64,000 nt of DNA from JAPPLB01 sp965218555 (lineage in GTDB: Bacteria > Acidobacteriota > Terriglobia > Bryobacterales > UBA6623): NCBI GenBank assembly GCA_965218555.1, contig OZ244625.1, forward strand, positions 496,001-560,000. Reading direction: 5' to 3'. Below, piece after piece: positions 51,654 through 59,887 of this stretch. Within the stretch, counting starts at the first letter, position 1; each line of letters begins with the position of its first letter. The notes under the pieces are model-generated. The model had not been told where the DNA came from. It saw only the letters and a list, made by a program, of their open reading frames with translations, and did no database searches. The position numbers were made by a program, and so were the translations under genes.

Positions 51654-54338
51654 ATGAACAGCTTCGGTGCGCAAAGCACACTTTCCGTTTCGGGATCCGA
51701 CTACGAAATCCATCGCCTCGGCGCTCTGCCCGCCGACAAGATCGTCCGGCTCCCCTTCTCGTTGAAGATCCTCCTTGAAAACCTCCTCCGCTTCGAGGAC
51801 GGTGCGACGGTCACGTCCGACGACATCGAGGCCGGGATCAACTGGGACGCCGCGGCGCAGCCCAGCCGGGAAATCGCTTACCGGCCGGCCCGTGTTCTCA
51901 TGCAGGACTTCACGGGCGTTCCCGCCGTCGTCGACCTTGCCGCGATGCGTGAAGCGATGAAGGCCTTGGGCGGCGACCCGGCCAAGATCAACCCGCTGCA
52001 GCCCGCCGAGCTGGTCATCGATCACTCCGTCCAGGTCGACAAGTCCGGAAGCGCCGCCGCCCTAGCCTTCAACAGCGAGATTGAATATCTACGCAACCGC
52101 GAACGCTATCAGTTTCTCAAGTGGGGACAGAAGGCCTTCGACAACTTCAAGGTCGTGCCGCCCGAAACCGGCATCGTGCATCAGGTCAATCTCGAATATC
52201 TCGGCCGCGTCGTGTTCTCGAAAGCCGACAACGGTGTGCGCCAAGCCTTTCCCGACACGCTGGTCGGCACCGACTCGCACACCACGATGATCAACGGTCT
52301 CGGCGTTCTCGGCTGGGGTGTAGGCGGTATCGAGGCCGAGGCCGCCATGCTCGGCCAGCCGATCTCGATGCTGATTCCTCAAGTCGTCGGCTTCAAGCTC
52401 AGCGGCAAGCTCGCCGAAGGAGCGACCGCGACCGACCTGGTCCTGACCGTCACACAGATGCTGCGCGCCAAGGGTGTCGTCGGCAAGTTCGTTGAGTTCT
52501 TTGGCGACGGTCTCGACGAGCTCCCGCTCGCCGACCGCGCCACCATCGCCAACATGGCCCCCGAATACGGCGCCACCTGCGGCATCTTCCCGATCGACGA
52601 TGAGACGCTCGCCTACCTGCGCCTGACCGGCCGATCCGATGACCAAGTCGCACTGGTCGAAGCCTATGCCAAGGAGCAAGGGATGTTCCGCGAGCCGGGT
52701 GCGCATCAAGCCGTCTACACGGACACGCTCGAACTCGATATGGGAGATGTCGAACCGTCGCTCGCGGGACCGAAACGCCCGCAAGACCGTATCGCCATCA
52801 AGAGCGCCAAGTCGTCGTATGCATCGGCGCTTGCAACTCTTCTCGAACAACGCGGCTCGGGGGGAACCGCCGTCGCTACCGCAGCCCCCCAGGTTCGGAT
52901 CAAAGACGCCGAATACGAACTGCCGCACGGCTCGGTGGTCATCGCGGCCATTACGAGTTGCACCAATACGTCGAATCCAGCCGTGATGATCGGCGCGGGC
53001 CTCGTCGCGAAGAAAGCCGTCGAACGCGGTCTGCAAGTCAAGCCCTGGGTCAAAACCAGCCTCGCTCCCGGCTCGAAGGTGGTGACCGAATACCTGAAGA
53101 AGTCAGGTCTGACCAAGCATCTCGATTTGATGGGCTTCAACCTTGTCGGCTACGGCTGCACGACTTGCATCGGCAACTCGGGTCCGCTGTCGGAGGAGAT
53201 ATCCGGCGCTATCAAAGAGGGCGACCTGGTCGTCGCATCGGTTCTCTCGGGCAACCGCAACTTCGAGGGCCGCGTGCACCCCGAAGTGCGCATGAACTAC
53301 CTCGCCTCGCCTCCGCTCGTCGTCGTCTATGCCCTGGCCGGATCGATGGACATCGATATCGCCAACGACCCCATCGGCGAAGACCTTGAAGACAAGCCGG
53401 TTTACTTGCGCGAGATCTGGCCGTCGCAGAAGGAGGTCCACGACACCATCGCGGCGGTGGTCGATTCCGAGATGTTCCACAAGAGCTACAGCGACGTGTT
53501 CGCCGGCAACGAGCAGTGGACGAAGCTCGACGCCGAGGCCACGGCACTCTTCTCGTGGGCCCCGGACTCGACCTACGTGAAACACCCTCCCTACTTCAAG
53601 GACATGGCCGCCGAACCGGGTGAGGTAAGCGACATCATCGGCGCACGCGTCCTCGTGCTGCTCGGCGACAGCGTCACGACGGACCACATCTCACCGGCCG
53701 GCGCTATCAAGGCCGACAGTCCGGCGGGCGAGTATCTGATCAAGCGCGGCGTCAAGCCCGACCAGTTCAATTCCTACGGGTCACGCCGCGGCAACCACGA
53801 AGTCATGATGCGCGGTACGTTTGCCAACGTCCGCCTGCGCAACCAACTCGCCCCCGGCACAGAAGGCGGCTGGACCCGCCACTTGCCCGGTGGAGAGCAG
53901 ATGTCGATTTTCGCCGCCTCGATAAAGTACCAAGAAGAGGGCGTTCCGACGATCGTCCTCGCCGGTAAGGAGTACGGCTCCGGGTCGTCCCGCGACTGGG
54001 CCGCCAAAGGACCGCGCCTGCTCGGCGTCCGCGCCGCGATCGCCGAAAGCTATGAGCGCATACACCGCTCGAACCTGATCGGAATGGGCGTCCTGCCGCT
54101 GCAGTTCAAGCCCGGCGAGAATGCAGCGTCACTGGGCCTCAGCGGTCTCGAATCGTACAACATCAGCGGCCTCGGTGACGGCTCCGCCAAGGAAGTCACC
54201 GTCAGCGCCATCCCCGACAACGGCGGCAACCCCATCACTTTCACCGCCACCGTCCGCATCGACACACCGCAGGAAGTCCGCTACTACCAAAACGACGGCA
54301 TCCTGCAATACGTGCTGCGCCAGATGGCCCGGGGTTGA
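51654..54338 (+). CDS. acnA: Aconitate hydratase A
   Basis: An 894-residue TCA-cycle enzyme interconverting citrate and isocitrate, of normal length. The 4Fe-4S ligands are Cys436 (TSCTNTSNP), Cys502 and Cys505 (GCTTCIGNSGPL). Other conserved parts are VGTDSHTTMINGLGVLGWGVGGIEAEAAM, split here across the substrate site, and the C-terminal swivel domain (GKEYGSGSSRDWAAKGP). AAGGG lies 13 nt before the ATG. The protein is cytosolic. It stands as a single gene behind a possible attenuator, with a 15-nt-loop hairpin downstream. Confidence 0.97.
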   Translation: MNSFGAQSTLSVSGSDYEIHRLGALPADKIVRLPFSLKILLENLLRFEDGATVTSDDIEAGINWDAAAQPSREIAYRPARVLMQDFTGVPAVVDLAAMREAMKALGGDPAKINPLQPAELVIDHSVQVDKSGSAAALAFNSEIEYLRNRERYQFLKWGQKAFDNFKVVPPETGIVHQVNLEYLGRVVFSKADNGVRQAFPDTLVGTDSHTTMINGLGVLGWGVGGIEAEAAMLGQPISMLIPQVVGFKLSGKLAEGATATDLVLTVTQMLRAKGVVGKFVEFFGDGLDELPLADRATIANMAPEYGATCGIFPIDDETLAYLRLTGRSDDQVALVEAYAKEQGMFREPGAHQAVYTDTLELDMGDVEPSLAGPKRPQDRIAIKSAKSSYASALATLLEQRGSGGTAVATAAPQVRIKDAEYELPHGSVVIAAITSCTNTSNPAVMIGAGLVAKKAVERGLQVKPWVKTSLAPGSKVVTEYLKKSGLTKHLDLMGFNLVGYGCTTCIGNSGPLSEEISGAIKEGDLVVASVLSGNRNFEGRVHPEVRMNYLASPPLVVVYALAGSMDIDIANDPIGEDLEDKPVYLREIWPSQKEVHDTIAAVVDSEMFHKSYSDVFAGNEQWTKLDAEATALFSWAPDSTYVKHPPYFKDMAAEPGEVSDIIGARVLVLLGDSVTTDHISPAGAIKADSPAGEYLIKRGVKPDQFNSYGSRRGNHEVMMRGTFANVRLRNQLAPGTEGGWTRHLPGGEQMSIFAASIKYQEEGVPTIVLAGKEYGSGSSRDWAAKGPRLLGVRAAIAESYERIHRSNLIGMGVLPLQFKPGENAASLGLSGLESYNISGLGDGSAKEVTVSAIPDNGGNPITFTATVRIDTPQEVRYYQNDGILQYVLRQMARG

Positions 54339-54431
54339 CACGACTCTCCCCGCATCGCCCCTGGATTGGCTCTGCCGGCGCTCGGGTACGTCCCCTTGCA
54401 GGGCCGCGCAAACGGCATCTAGCGCCCCTGC

Positions 54432-54462
54432 ATGCCGCGTTCAGTGCGGCGTTGCGCGGCAT
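54432..54462 (+). terminator. Hairpin after acnA
   Basis: ATGCCGCG (54432-54439) and CGCGGCAT (54455-54462) form a perfect 8-bp stem with a 15-nt loop, about 95 nt after the acnA stop. It has no U-tract, so termination is uncertain. Confidence 0.3.
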
Positions 54463-54536
54463 ACGGTGTTGGCGGACCACAGGATTGCTCACATACTTGG
54501 ACCGCGTGATCCTCTGGCCGCCGACAACCCCTATGC

Positions 54537-54542
54537 TATAGT
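54537..54542 (+). promoter_or_regulatory. -10-like hexamer TATAGT before the Rieske oxygenase gene
   Basis: TATAGT ends 9 nt before the ATG at 54552 without a Shine-Dalgarno sequence, leaving a leader of at most 2-3 nt. Confidence 0.4.
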
Positions 54543-54551
54543 CCGGTTGAA

Positions 54552-55673
54552 ATGGGGCCGGAGACGCAGACGCGGCGGAACGGACCTGCCCCGGCAGCGT
54601 CTCGGAGCACCCCTTCCAAGTCCGCCGACACTGACTGGTGCCTCGACTGCTGGTATCCGGCGCTGAGAAGCGATCAGGTCAAAACGGGCAAGCTCCAGAG
54701 GGCGATGCTGCTGGGAGTCCCGCTGGCGGTGGGCCGCGATAAGCAGGGGCGCGCGTTCGTTGTCCGTGACAGTTGCCCTCATCGCGGCATGCCGTTCACC
54801 GAAGGCTGGTTCGACGGCGAGTTGATCGAGTGCTCTTATCACGGCTGGAAGTTTGACGGCCATACCGGCCGCTGCCATGAGATCCCTTCGCTAATGCCCG
54901 ACCAGGATCTCGACGTCGGACGTATCCACGCGAAGAGCTTTCCGTCCGAGGAGCATGACGGCTACGTCTGGGTGTACATGACGCACCCGGGGTCGCGGTC
55001 CACTCGAGCGGCGGCGCCTCGATTGCCCGTCTTCAGCGACGCCTACAAGCGGGAGCAACTATTTGCTCACCTGCCTTGCAGCATCGACCACGGCATCATC
55101 GGGCTGATGGACCCGGCTCACGGCCCATTCGTGCACAAGGCGTGGTGGTGGCGGGGACGCCGCAGCATCCACGAAAAGCAGAAGATCTTCGAGCCGATTC
55201 CAAACGGCTTTCGCATGCGGGCGCATGCCCCGTCGGCCAACAGCGCGCCCTACAAGCTCCTGGGCGTTTACGGCAAGCCGATGACGACGATCTCGTTCGA
55301 GTTGCCGAACATCCGCCGCGAAGAGATTCACTGCGGCGACTACTGGTTCTCGAGCCAGACGACAGTGACACCCGAGACCCCTGACCGCTGCCGCATCGAC
55401 TTCGTCGCCGCATGGAACATCTTCCGGTGGGTCCCGTTCCTCGCGCCGGCCCTGCGCTGGTTCGGCAACAGATTCATTGGTCAGGATCAGCGCACGATGG
55501 AGAAACAGTCCATCGGACTGCAGCATAACCCGGCGCTGATGCTGATCGACGACGCCGACTGCCCCGCAAAGTGGTACTTTCAGTTGAAAAAGGCCTATCT
55601 CGAATCGAAGCGGGACGGAGCGCCGATGAAGCACCCCATGGACGGCCCGGTCACGCTCCGCTGGCGTAGTTAG
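54552..55673 (+). CDS. Rieske 2Fe-2S aromatic ring-hydroxylating oxygenase, alpha-subunit type
   Basis: A 373-residue oxygenase. The Rieske cluster ligands are Cys75/His77 (SCPHRG) and Cys94/His97 (ECSYHGW). The mononuclear iron site follows in DHGIIGLMDPAHGPFVHKAWW, with two histidines; the third, acidic ligand should lie in the C-terminal domain. Length and form resemble vanillate- or phenoxybenzoate-type oxygenases rather than the larger dioxygenase subunits. Reaction: O2-dependent hydroxylation or demethylation of an aromatic or similar substrate. No reductase lies next to it; the flavin reductase at 23 kb is one candidate partner. The start is supported by a leaderless-type promoter. Confidence 0.9.
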   Translation: MGPETQTRRNGPAPAASRSTPSKSADTDWCLDCWYPALRSDQVKTGKLQRAMLLGVPLAVGRDKQGRAFVVRDSCPHRGMPFTEGWFDGELIECSYHGWKFDGHTGRCHEIPSLMPDQDLDVGRIHAKSFPSEEHDGYVWVYMTHPGSRSTRAAAPRLPVFSDAYKREQLFAHLPCSIDHGIIGLMDPAHGPFVHKAWWWRGRRSIHEKQKIFEPIPNGFRMRAHAPSANSAPYKLLGVYGKPMTTISFELPNIRREEIHCGDYWFSSQTTVTPETPDRCRIDFVAAWNIFRWVPFLAPALRWFGNRFIGQDQRTMEKQSIGLQHNPALMLIDDADCPAKWYFQLKKAYLESKRDGAPMKHPMDGPVTLRWRS

Positions 55674-55708
55674 GACGCCGCTCTCCGTTTGCCGATCAGC
55701 CTAAAGCC

Positions 55709-56533
55709 GTGCAGCAGCGTCTACAAAAAATCATTGCCCGTGCAGGGGTCACATCCCGCCGCAAGGCTGAGGAACTGATTACCTTGGGGCGCGTCGTCTT
55801 AAACGGTGAAGTCGTCACGGAACTCGGTACGAAGGCCGACCCTGAGCGGGATTCCATCAAAATCAACGGCAAGCGGCTCACTTCGTCAACCGGGCCAAGA
55901 GTCTACTTGATGCTCAACAAACCGCGGAGCTATATCAGTTCGACGTCCGACCCGAACGGCCGCTCGACGGTGATGTCGTTGTTGGGCCGCTATCGCTCGC
56001 GCGTCTATCCGCTCGGGAGACTCGACTACGCAAGCGAAGGCCTGTTGCTTTTTACCAACGACGGCGACTTTGCGAATCACGTCTTGTCGGCCAAAAGCAA
56101 GATCCCGAAGACCTACCGCGTTAAGATCAAAGGCAACCCTTCCGAAGAGGAACTGCAAAAGCTTAGGAACGGTATTCGGCTGGACGGCCGCCCCACCGCA
56201 CCGGCTCGGATCAAGCGTACTCGCTCGGGAGAAAACCCCTGGTTCGAGATAGTGCTCACGGAAGGCCGAAATCAGCAAATCCGCCGCATGTTCCTGCGGT
56301 TCGGCTATCTGGTCGAGAAGATCAAGAGGGTCAAGATCGGCCAGCTGAGCCTCGGAATGCTGCCCGTCGGCAAACACCGCCTCCTGACCGAGCGCGAAGT
56401 TCAACGCCTCGGAGCTGACCTCATCCCTTCGCAATCTTCACGGAGCCGCGCCAAGAAAGATGACCAACGACGATCAAATCGCCAAAGTGCTCGCAGCCGC
56501 CAAGACCATCGCGGTCGTGGGCCTCTCGGATAA
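55709..56533 (+). CDS. RsuA/RluB-family pseudouridine synthase
   Basis: A 274-residue enzyme that makes pseudouridine in rRNA. The N-terminal S4 RNA-binding domain (QKIIARAGVTSRRKAEELI) precedes the catalytic domain, whose aspartate lies in YPLGRLDYASEGLLLFTNDG. LNKPRSYISS and EGRNQQIRRMF are other family motifs. The start is GTG at 55709. The last 24 codons form a basic, disordered tail (RSRAKKDDQRRSNRQSARSR) and overlap the next gene by 74 nt in another frame. Resemblance is closest to RluB, but the target uridine is not shown. Confidence 0.92.
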   Translation: MQQRLQKIIARAGVTSRRKAEELITLGRVVLNGEVVTELGTKADPERDSIKINGKRLTSSTGPRVYLMLNKPRSYISSTSDPNGRSTVMSLLGRYRSRVYPLGRLDYASEGLLLFTNDGDFANHVLSAKSKIPKTYRVKIKGNPSEEELQKLRNGIRLDGRPTAPARIKRTRSGENPWFEIVLTEGRNQQIRRMFLRFGYLVEKIKRVKIGQLSLGMLPVGKHRLLTEREVQRLGADLIPSQSSRSRAKKDDQRRSNRQSARSRQDHRGRGPLG

Positions 56534-56864
56534 GCCCTGGCGTCCCAGCTACGGCGTCAGCAGCTACATGCAGAAGCAGGGATATCGCATCATCCCCGTA
56601 AACCCGAACATCGAGGCATCACTGGGAGAGAAGGCCTATCGGCGTTTGGAGGATGCCCCGGAAAAGATTGATATTGTTAACATTTTCCGGAAGCCAAAAC
56701 ACGTCGGTGCGATTGTCGACTCGGCAATCCGATTGGGAGCGAAGTGCGTCTGGATGCAGGAAGGCGTCTATGATCACACCGCGGCGGGACGCGCTTACGC
56801 GGCAGGGCTCACGGTCATCGAGAATCGCTGCATCCTCAAATTCCACCGCAATCAGGTCGACTGA
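56460..56864 (+). CDS. CoA-binding (YccU-like) protein
   Basis: A 134-residue single-domain protein with a Rossmann fold like that of succinyl-CoA synthetase alpha subunits. Visible motifs are TIAVVGLSDKPWRPSYGVSSYM, YRIIPVNPNIEASLGEKAY, DIVNIFRKPKHV and VWMQEGVYD with the following ENRCILK. The ATG at 56460 is the natural family start and lies inside the end of the upstream pseudouridine synthase gene. The physiological role of the family is unclear; binding of CoA or a nucleotide is inferred. It converges on the next minus-strand gene. Confidence 0.88.
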   Translation: MTNDDQIAKVLAAAKTIAVVGLSDKPWRPSYGVSSYMQKQGYRIIPVNPNIEASLGEKAYRRLEDAPEKIDIVNIFRKPKHVGAIVDSAIRLGAKCVWMQEGVYDHTAAGRAYAAGLTVIENRCILKFHRNQVD

Positions 56865-56875
56865 AGCGAAGAAAA

Positions 56876-58531
56876 TCAGTCGGCCGGACCCGCCAGTAAG
56901 GTCTGCGTCTCTTCCACGATCCGAAGCAGATGCCGCCGCTGCTCTTCCTTCTCGAATACGAGCGAGGGGTTGCGATAGTACTCGGCCTCCTTCTCCCAGC
57001 GCTCGCGCACGGCTGCCCGATCCGCTTCCACGTAGACCGGCTCATCATCCTTGAGGAAATAAGCCGGGTTGGCGTGCGCCCAAATCTCGAACTCTCCTTC
57101 GCGGTGCAGAGCGCTTGCCCGTGCGGCGATCCATGAACTTTCCGTCACCGCGGCCTCGAACGGAAGCTGCAACGAGGTCTTGTTCGCGTCACCGCCTCGG
57201 GTCGCGACCACGCGGCCGTTCACGACGATCTCCAGTTTTTCAATCGGCCGGTGAAACACCACGCTCGCCTCACCCTTCATGGTTTTCGAACTGCCCGACC
57301 AGGACTCTGTCGCTCCCGACGACTTGCCGTTGACCGTAAACTCGAGCAACGGACCGTTCGACACCAGCACCGCCCCCTGGCGAACCCCTTCCTCCCATGC
57401 GTCATACGCTGACTCACCCGGCCCCGCTTTCACGAGCGCCCGCTCCGGACCTAACAGGGGGAAAATGCGCGGCCAGTCATTCCGCAGGCCGGCCGGGAAG
57501 TCACTCCCCGCGATCCCCACGACCCGGAACCCCGCGTTGAGCAACTCATACCAGCGCTCCGTGTGCAGCACCCCAAACTGAAACAGCTCAATGAAGTCGA
57601 TCGTTTTCCGAGCCAGGTTCATAATCAACGTCGAGTTCGGCATACTGCCGTCGAAATGCGCGAAGCCGACCACGCCGCCGCTGTCCCGCCCCTGCTGAAA
57701 GAAAACCGTCGGGAACGGATAGGCAGCCGGCGAATTCGCGTAGATATGCCCGATGCTGAGCGGCCGGATCATCTGCTCGGGCCCGAGCACAAGCGTGTGA
57801 CCGTAAAACCGGCTGCGCGTCTCATGCCCGGAGCGGACCGAGAACCCTTTCGCGCGAGCCTCGCCATCCCGCCCGAATGCGTACTGCAGCGCGGCGTGTT
57901 GCTGTCGTTGCAACTCAAGGAAGTTCCCAACCGCCAGGTCTTCTGCCTGCAACCATTGCAGGAACAGCTCGTCGTCTTCCTTGGCGCGCATCAAGTGGAT
58001 GTGGTCGTCGGCAGCCAGCCACTTGCCCTGCCGGCCTGGCGCGATCGGCTTGAGGTCGATGGCGATGGTTTTCTCCTCTTCGGCCTGCAAGGTGAACTCG
58101 ATCTCCGCCGGCTCGAAGAACATCCCGTGATAGACCTCCAGGCGGTACTTCTCGTTCTGGTCCGTTCGGGAGCGCGGTAGGTTGAACGCGGCCTGCCCCT
58201 GCAACAGGATGAAGTGCGATGCGTCGCGAGCCGTCACTTCCAGCACTTTCAAATCGTGGTTCTGCTGCCAAAGCCGCTCGCGGTAGTACGTATCAGCCCG
58301 AAGCGGCAGCATCGCGTCCACCGGGCTCAGCCGATACGGCCGGTTGCCCTTGAACAGGTAAACCCGCGACGGAACCGTCTCACCGGTATCAGCTCGCCGC
58401 GTGACCACCGTCAGCTTCGCCGAGAAATCCGGCCGCAGCGACGAGTCGCGCACCTGTGAGTACCCGAGCAGCAGCGCAAACAGGATCAACAAGTACACAC
58501 GGTGGAAGGGACGGAAATGTAAAATCGGCAT
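56876..58531 (-). CDS. CehA/McbA family (PHP-like) metallohydrolase, membrane-anchored
   Basis: A 551-residue protein starting at the ATG at 58529-58531 (GAGG 7 nt upstream). The N-terminus is a membrane anchor or signal (VYLLILFALLLGYS). A beta-rich region of about 150 residues precedes the metal-binding domain, which shows LAADDHIHLMRAKEDD (the HxH pair) and VVGIAGSDFPAGLRNDW (the Asp). This is the layout of CehA/McbA carbaryl-type esterases within the PHP superfamily. These act on esters or phosphoesters; the natural substrate is unknown. The C-terminal part adds an immunoglobulin-like domain. It is divergent from the isomerase-like gene. Confidence 0.82.
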   Translation of the reverse strand: MPILHFRPFHRVYLLILFALLLGYSQVRDSSLRPDFSAKLTVVTRRADTGETVPSRVYLFKGNRPYRLSPVDAMLPLRADTYYRERLWQQNHDLKVLEVTARDASHFILLQGQAAFNLPRSRTDQNEKYRLEVYHGMFFEPAEIEFTLQAEEEKTIAIDLKPIAPGRQGKWLAADDHIHLMRAKEDDELFLQWLQAEDLAVGNFLELQRQQHAALQYAFGRDGEARAKGFSVRSGHETRSRFYGHTLVLGPEQMIRPLSIGHIYANSPAAYPFPTVFFQQGRDSGGVVGFAHFDGSMPNSTLIMNLARKTIDFIELFQFGVLHTERWYELLNAGFRVVGIAGSDFPAGLRNDWPRIFPLLGPERALVKAGPGESAYDAWEEGVRQGAVLVSNGPLLEFTVNGKSSGATESWSGSSKTMKGEASVVFHRPIEKLEIVVNGRVVATRGGDANKTSLQLPFEAAVTESSWIAARASALHREGEFEIWAHANPAYFLKDDEPVYVEADRAAVRERWEKEAEYYRNPSLVFEKEEQRRHLLRIVEETQTLLAGPAD

Positions 58532-58598
58532 GGCAAGCCTCGGTCGGATTCTAGCACCGAGGCTTGCCTCTTTGCGCATCGCCGTGCGCCAGCAGCCC

Positions 58599-58604
58599 TA
58601 TACT
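58599..58604 (+). promoter_or_regulatory. -10-like hexamer TATACT before the sugar isomerase-like gene
   Basis: TATACT lies 29 nt before the ATG at 58634, leaving a leader that carries AGGAGG. It is a conventional, non-leaderless arrangement, in contrast to other genes here. Confidence 0.35.
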
Positions 58605-58633
58605 AGAGCCGGACGATCTCTCAAGGAGGCCCA

Positions 58634-59581
58634 ATGCCTTTCCGACCCACCCGCCGCGAGTTGCTCGCCGCCGCCGGCGTCCTCGCAACCGCGCCTCTTT
58701 ACGCCAGGGGAGCCGACATTACCGTCGGCATCACGTCCAACACCCGCCCGGACTGGTCGGGGGCCGAGAACTTCCTGAAGTCCATCCGCGAAGCGTCCGA
58801 AGTGGGCTATCACTGGATCGAAACGTTTTGGCCCTACGTCAGCAAATGGGAAGACCGTCCGGAGGAGTTGATCGACATCCTCGCCGAGCTCGACCTCAAG
58901 ATGGAAACCGTATCGAACGGCGGGCTGATGAACACGCGCTTTCAAGATCCGAGGCAGCACAAAGACGTCATCGACGACCACATGCGCCTCGTCCGCTTCA
59001 TCAAGAAGCTCGGCTGCGACCACCTCAAAATCAACTGCGGCCGCGCCAACCCGGGCGGCAACACGCCGGAGATCTATCGCAACATGGCCGCAGCCTTCAA
59101 CGAGCTCGGCCGCCGCATCAGCGACATGGGCATTCAGTTCGGCATCCACCATCACTTGTGGAACCAATACGAGAAGCGCGAGGACGTTGACGCGATCATG
59201 GAGCTTACCGACCCGCGCCACGTATACATGATTCTCGACACCGGCCACACCACAATGGCCGGCATGGACCCGATGCAGCTCACCAGGGATTACGTCTCGC
59301 GCATCATCGAATTCCACATGAAAGACTGCGCCCCGGAAAACCGCGGCGGCTACAAAGGCCCCTACATGGAGCGCGGCACGGTCAACACGAACAAAGACAA
59401 TCTGATTTTCTTCCCACTTGGCAAGGGCGGCGTCAACTACCCCGCCATCAAGAGGGAGCTTGACGCCAATGGCTGGAAAGGCTGGATGACCGTCGAACTC
59501 GACATGACCGCCACCACCGCCAAGCACAGCTCGGCCGTCAGCAAGAAGTACCTGGAAGAGACGCTTGGGTTAACCGTCTGA
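58634..59581 (+). CDS. Sugar phosphate isomerase/epimerase (xylose isomerase-like TIM barrel)
   Basis: A 315-residue protein of the AP-endonuclease-2/xylose-isomerase-like superfamily. A Tat-like signal is present at the N-terminus (TRRELLAAAGVLATAPLYARG), suggesting export. Metal-binding residues are probable in GIHHHLWNQYE, MILDTGHTTMAGMDP, IEFHMKDCAPENRGG and MTVELDMT, matching the His/Asp/Glu pattern of the fold. AGGAGG precedes the ATG at a good distance. Substrate and direction are unknown; family members epimerise or isomerise sugars or inositols. The stop overlaps the end of the decayed Uma2 gene on the other strand. Confidence 0.85.
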   Translation: MPFRPTRRELLAAAGVLATAPLYARGADITVGITSNTRPDWSGAENFLKSIREASEVGYHWIETFWPYVSKWEDRPEELIDILAELDLKMETVSNGGLMNTRFQDPRQHKDVIDDHMRLVRFIKKLGCDHLKINCGRANPGGNTPEIYRNMAAAFNELGRRISDMGIQFGIHHHLWNQYEKREDVDAIMELTDPRHVYMILDTGHTTMAGMDPMQLTRDYVSRIIEFHMKDCAPENRGGYKGPYMERGTVNTNKDNLIFFPLGKGGVNYPAIKRELDANGWKGWMTVELDMTATTAKHSSAVSKKYLEETLGLTV

Positions 59582-59851
59582 CACCTGCGGCGCGACTGGA
59601 TCGTCGATACCCTGCGCCGGGTCAAGCTTCATACCCCTCGGCACGTTAGTGAAGACAGTTTCCCCGCGTCGGACGCGCCCCGGAAGCGTAAAGCTATCGG
59701 CTTGCAGTGTCCACGAGCCGAAGGTCTCTTGTTTTTGGTCGACGAGACAATACTCCGGCACGCCGCAGCGCGCATAAATCTCCATCGGCCCGTGAAACTC
59801 AGGGAGGTCTCTGATGTCCTCCCGGGTCAGCAGCGTCTCGGTGACGGTCTC
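59570..59851 (-). pseudogene. Internally deleted Uma2 (DUF820) family gene
   Basis: The frame reads ETVTETLLTREDIRDLPEF, like the N-terminus of Uma2 restriction-fold proteins, and then directly MEIYARCGVPEYCLVDQ, like their C-terminal part (YARAGVPEYWIVD). The roughly 80-100 residues that normally lie between them, with the catalytic acidic residues, are missing. No start codon precedes the first part. It ends at TAA 59570, overlapping the isomerase-like gene tail. It is best read as a deleted, probably inactive gene. Confidence 0.6.
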
Positions 59852-59887
59852 AGGAACCCCCGACCGGATTCTGACACCGGGCGCCGC

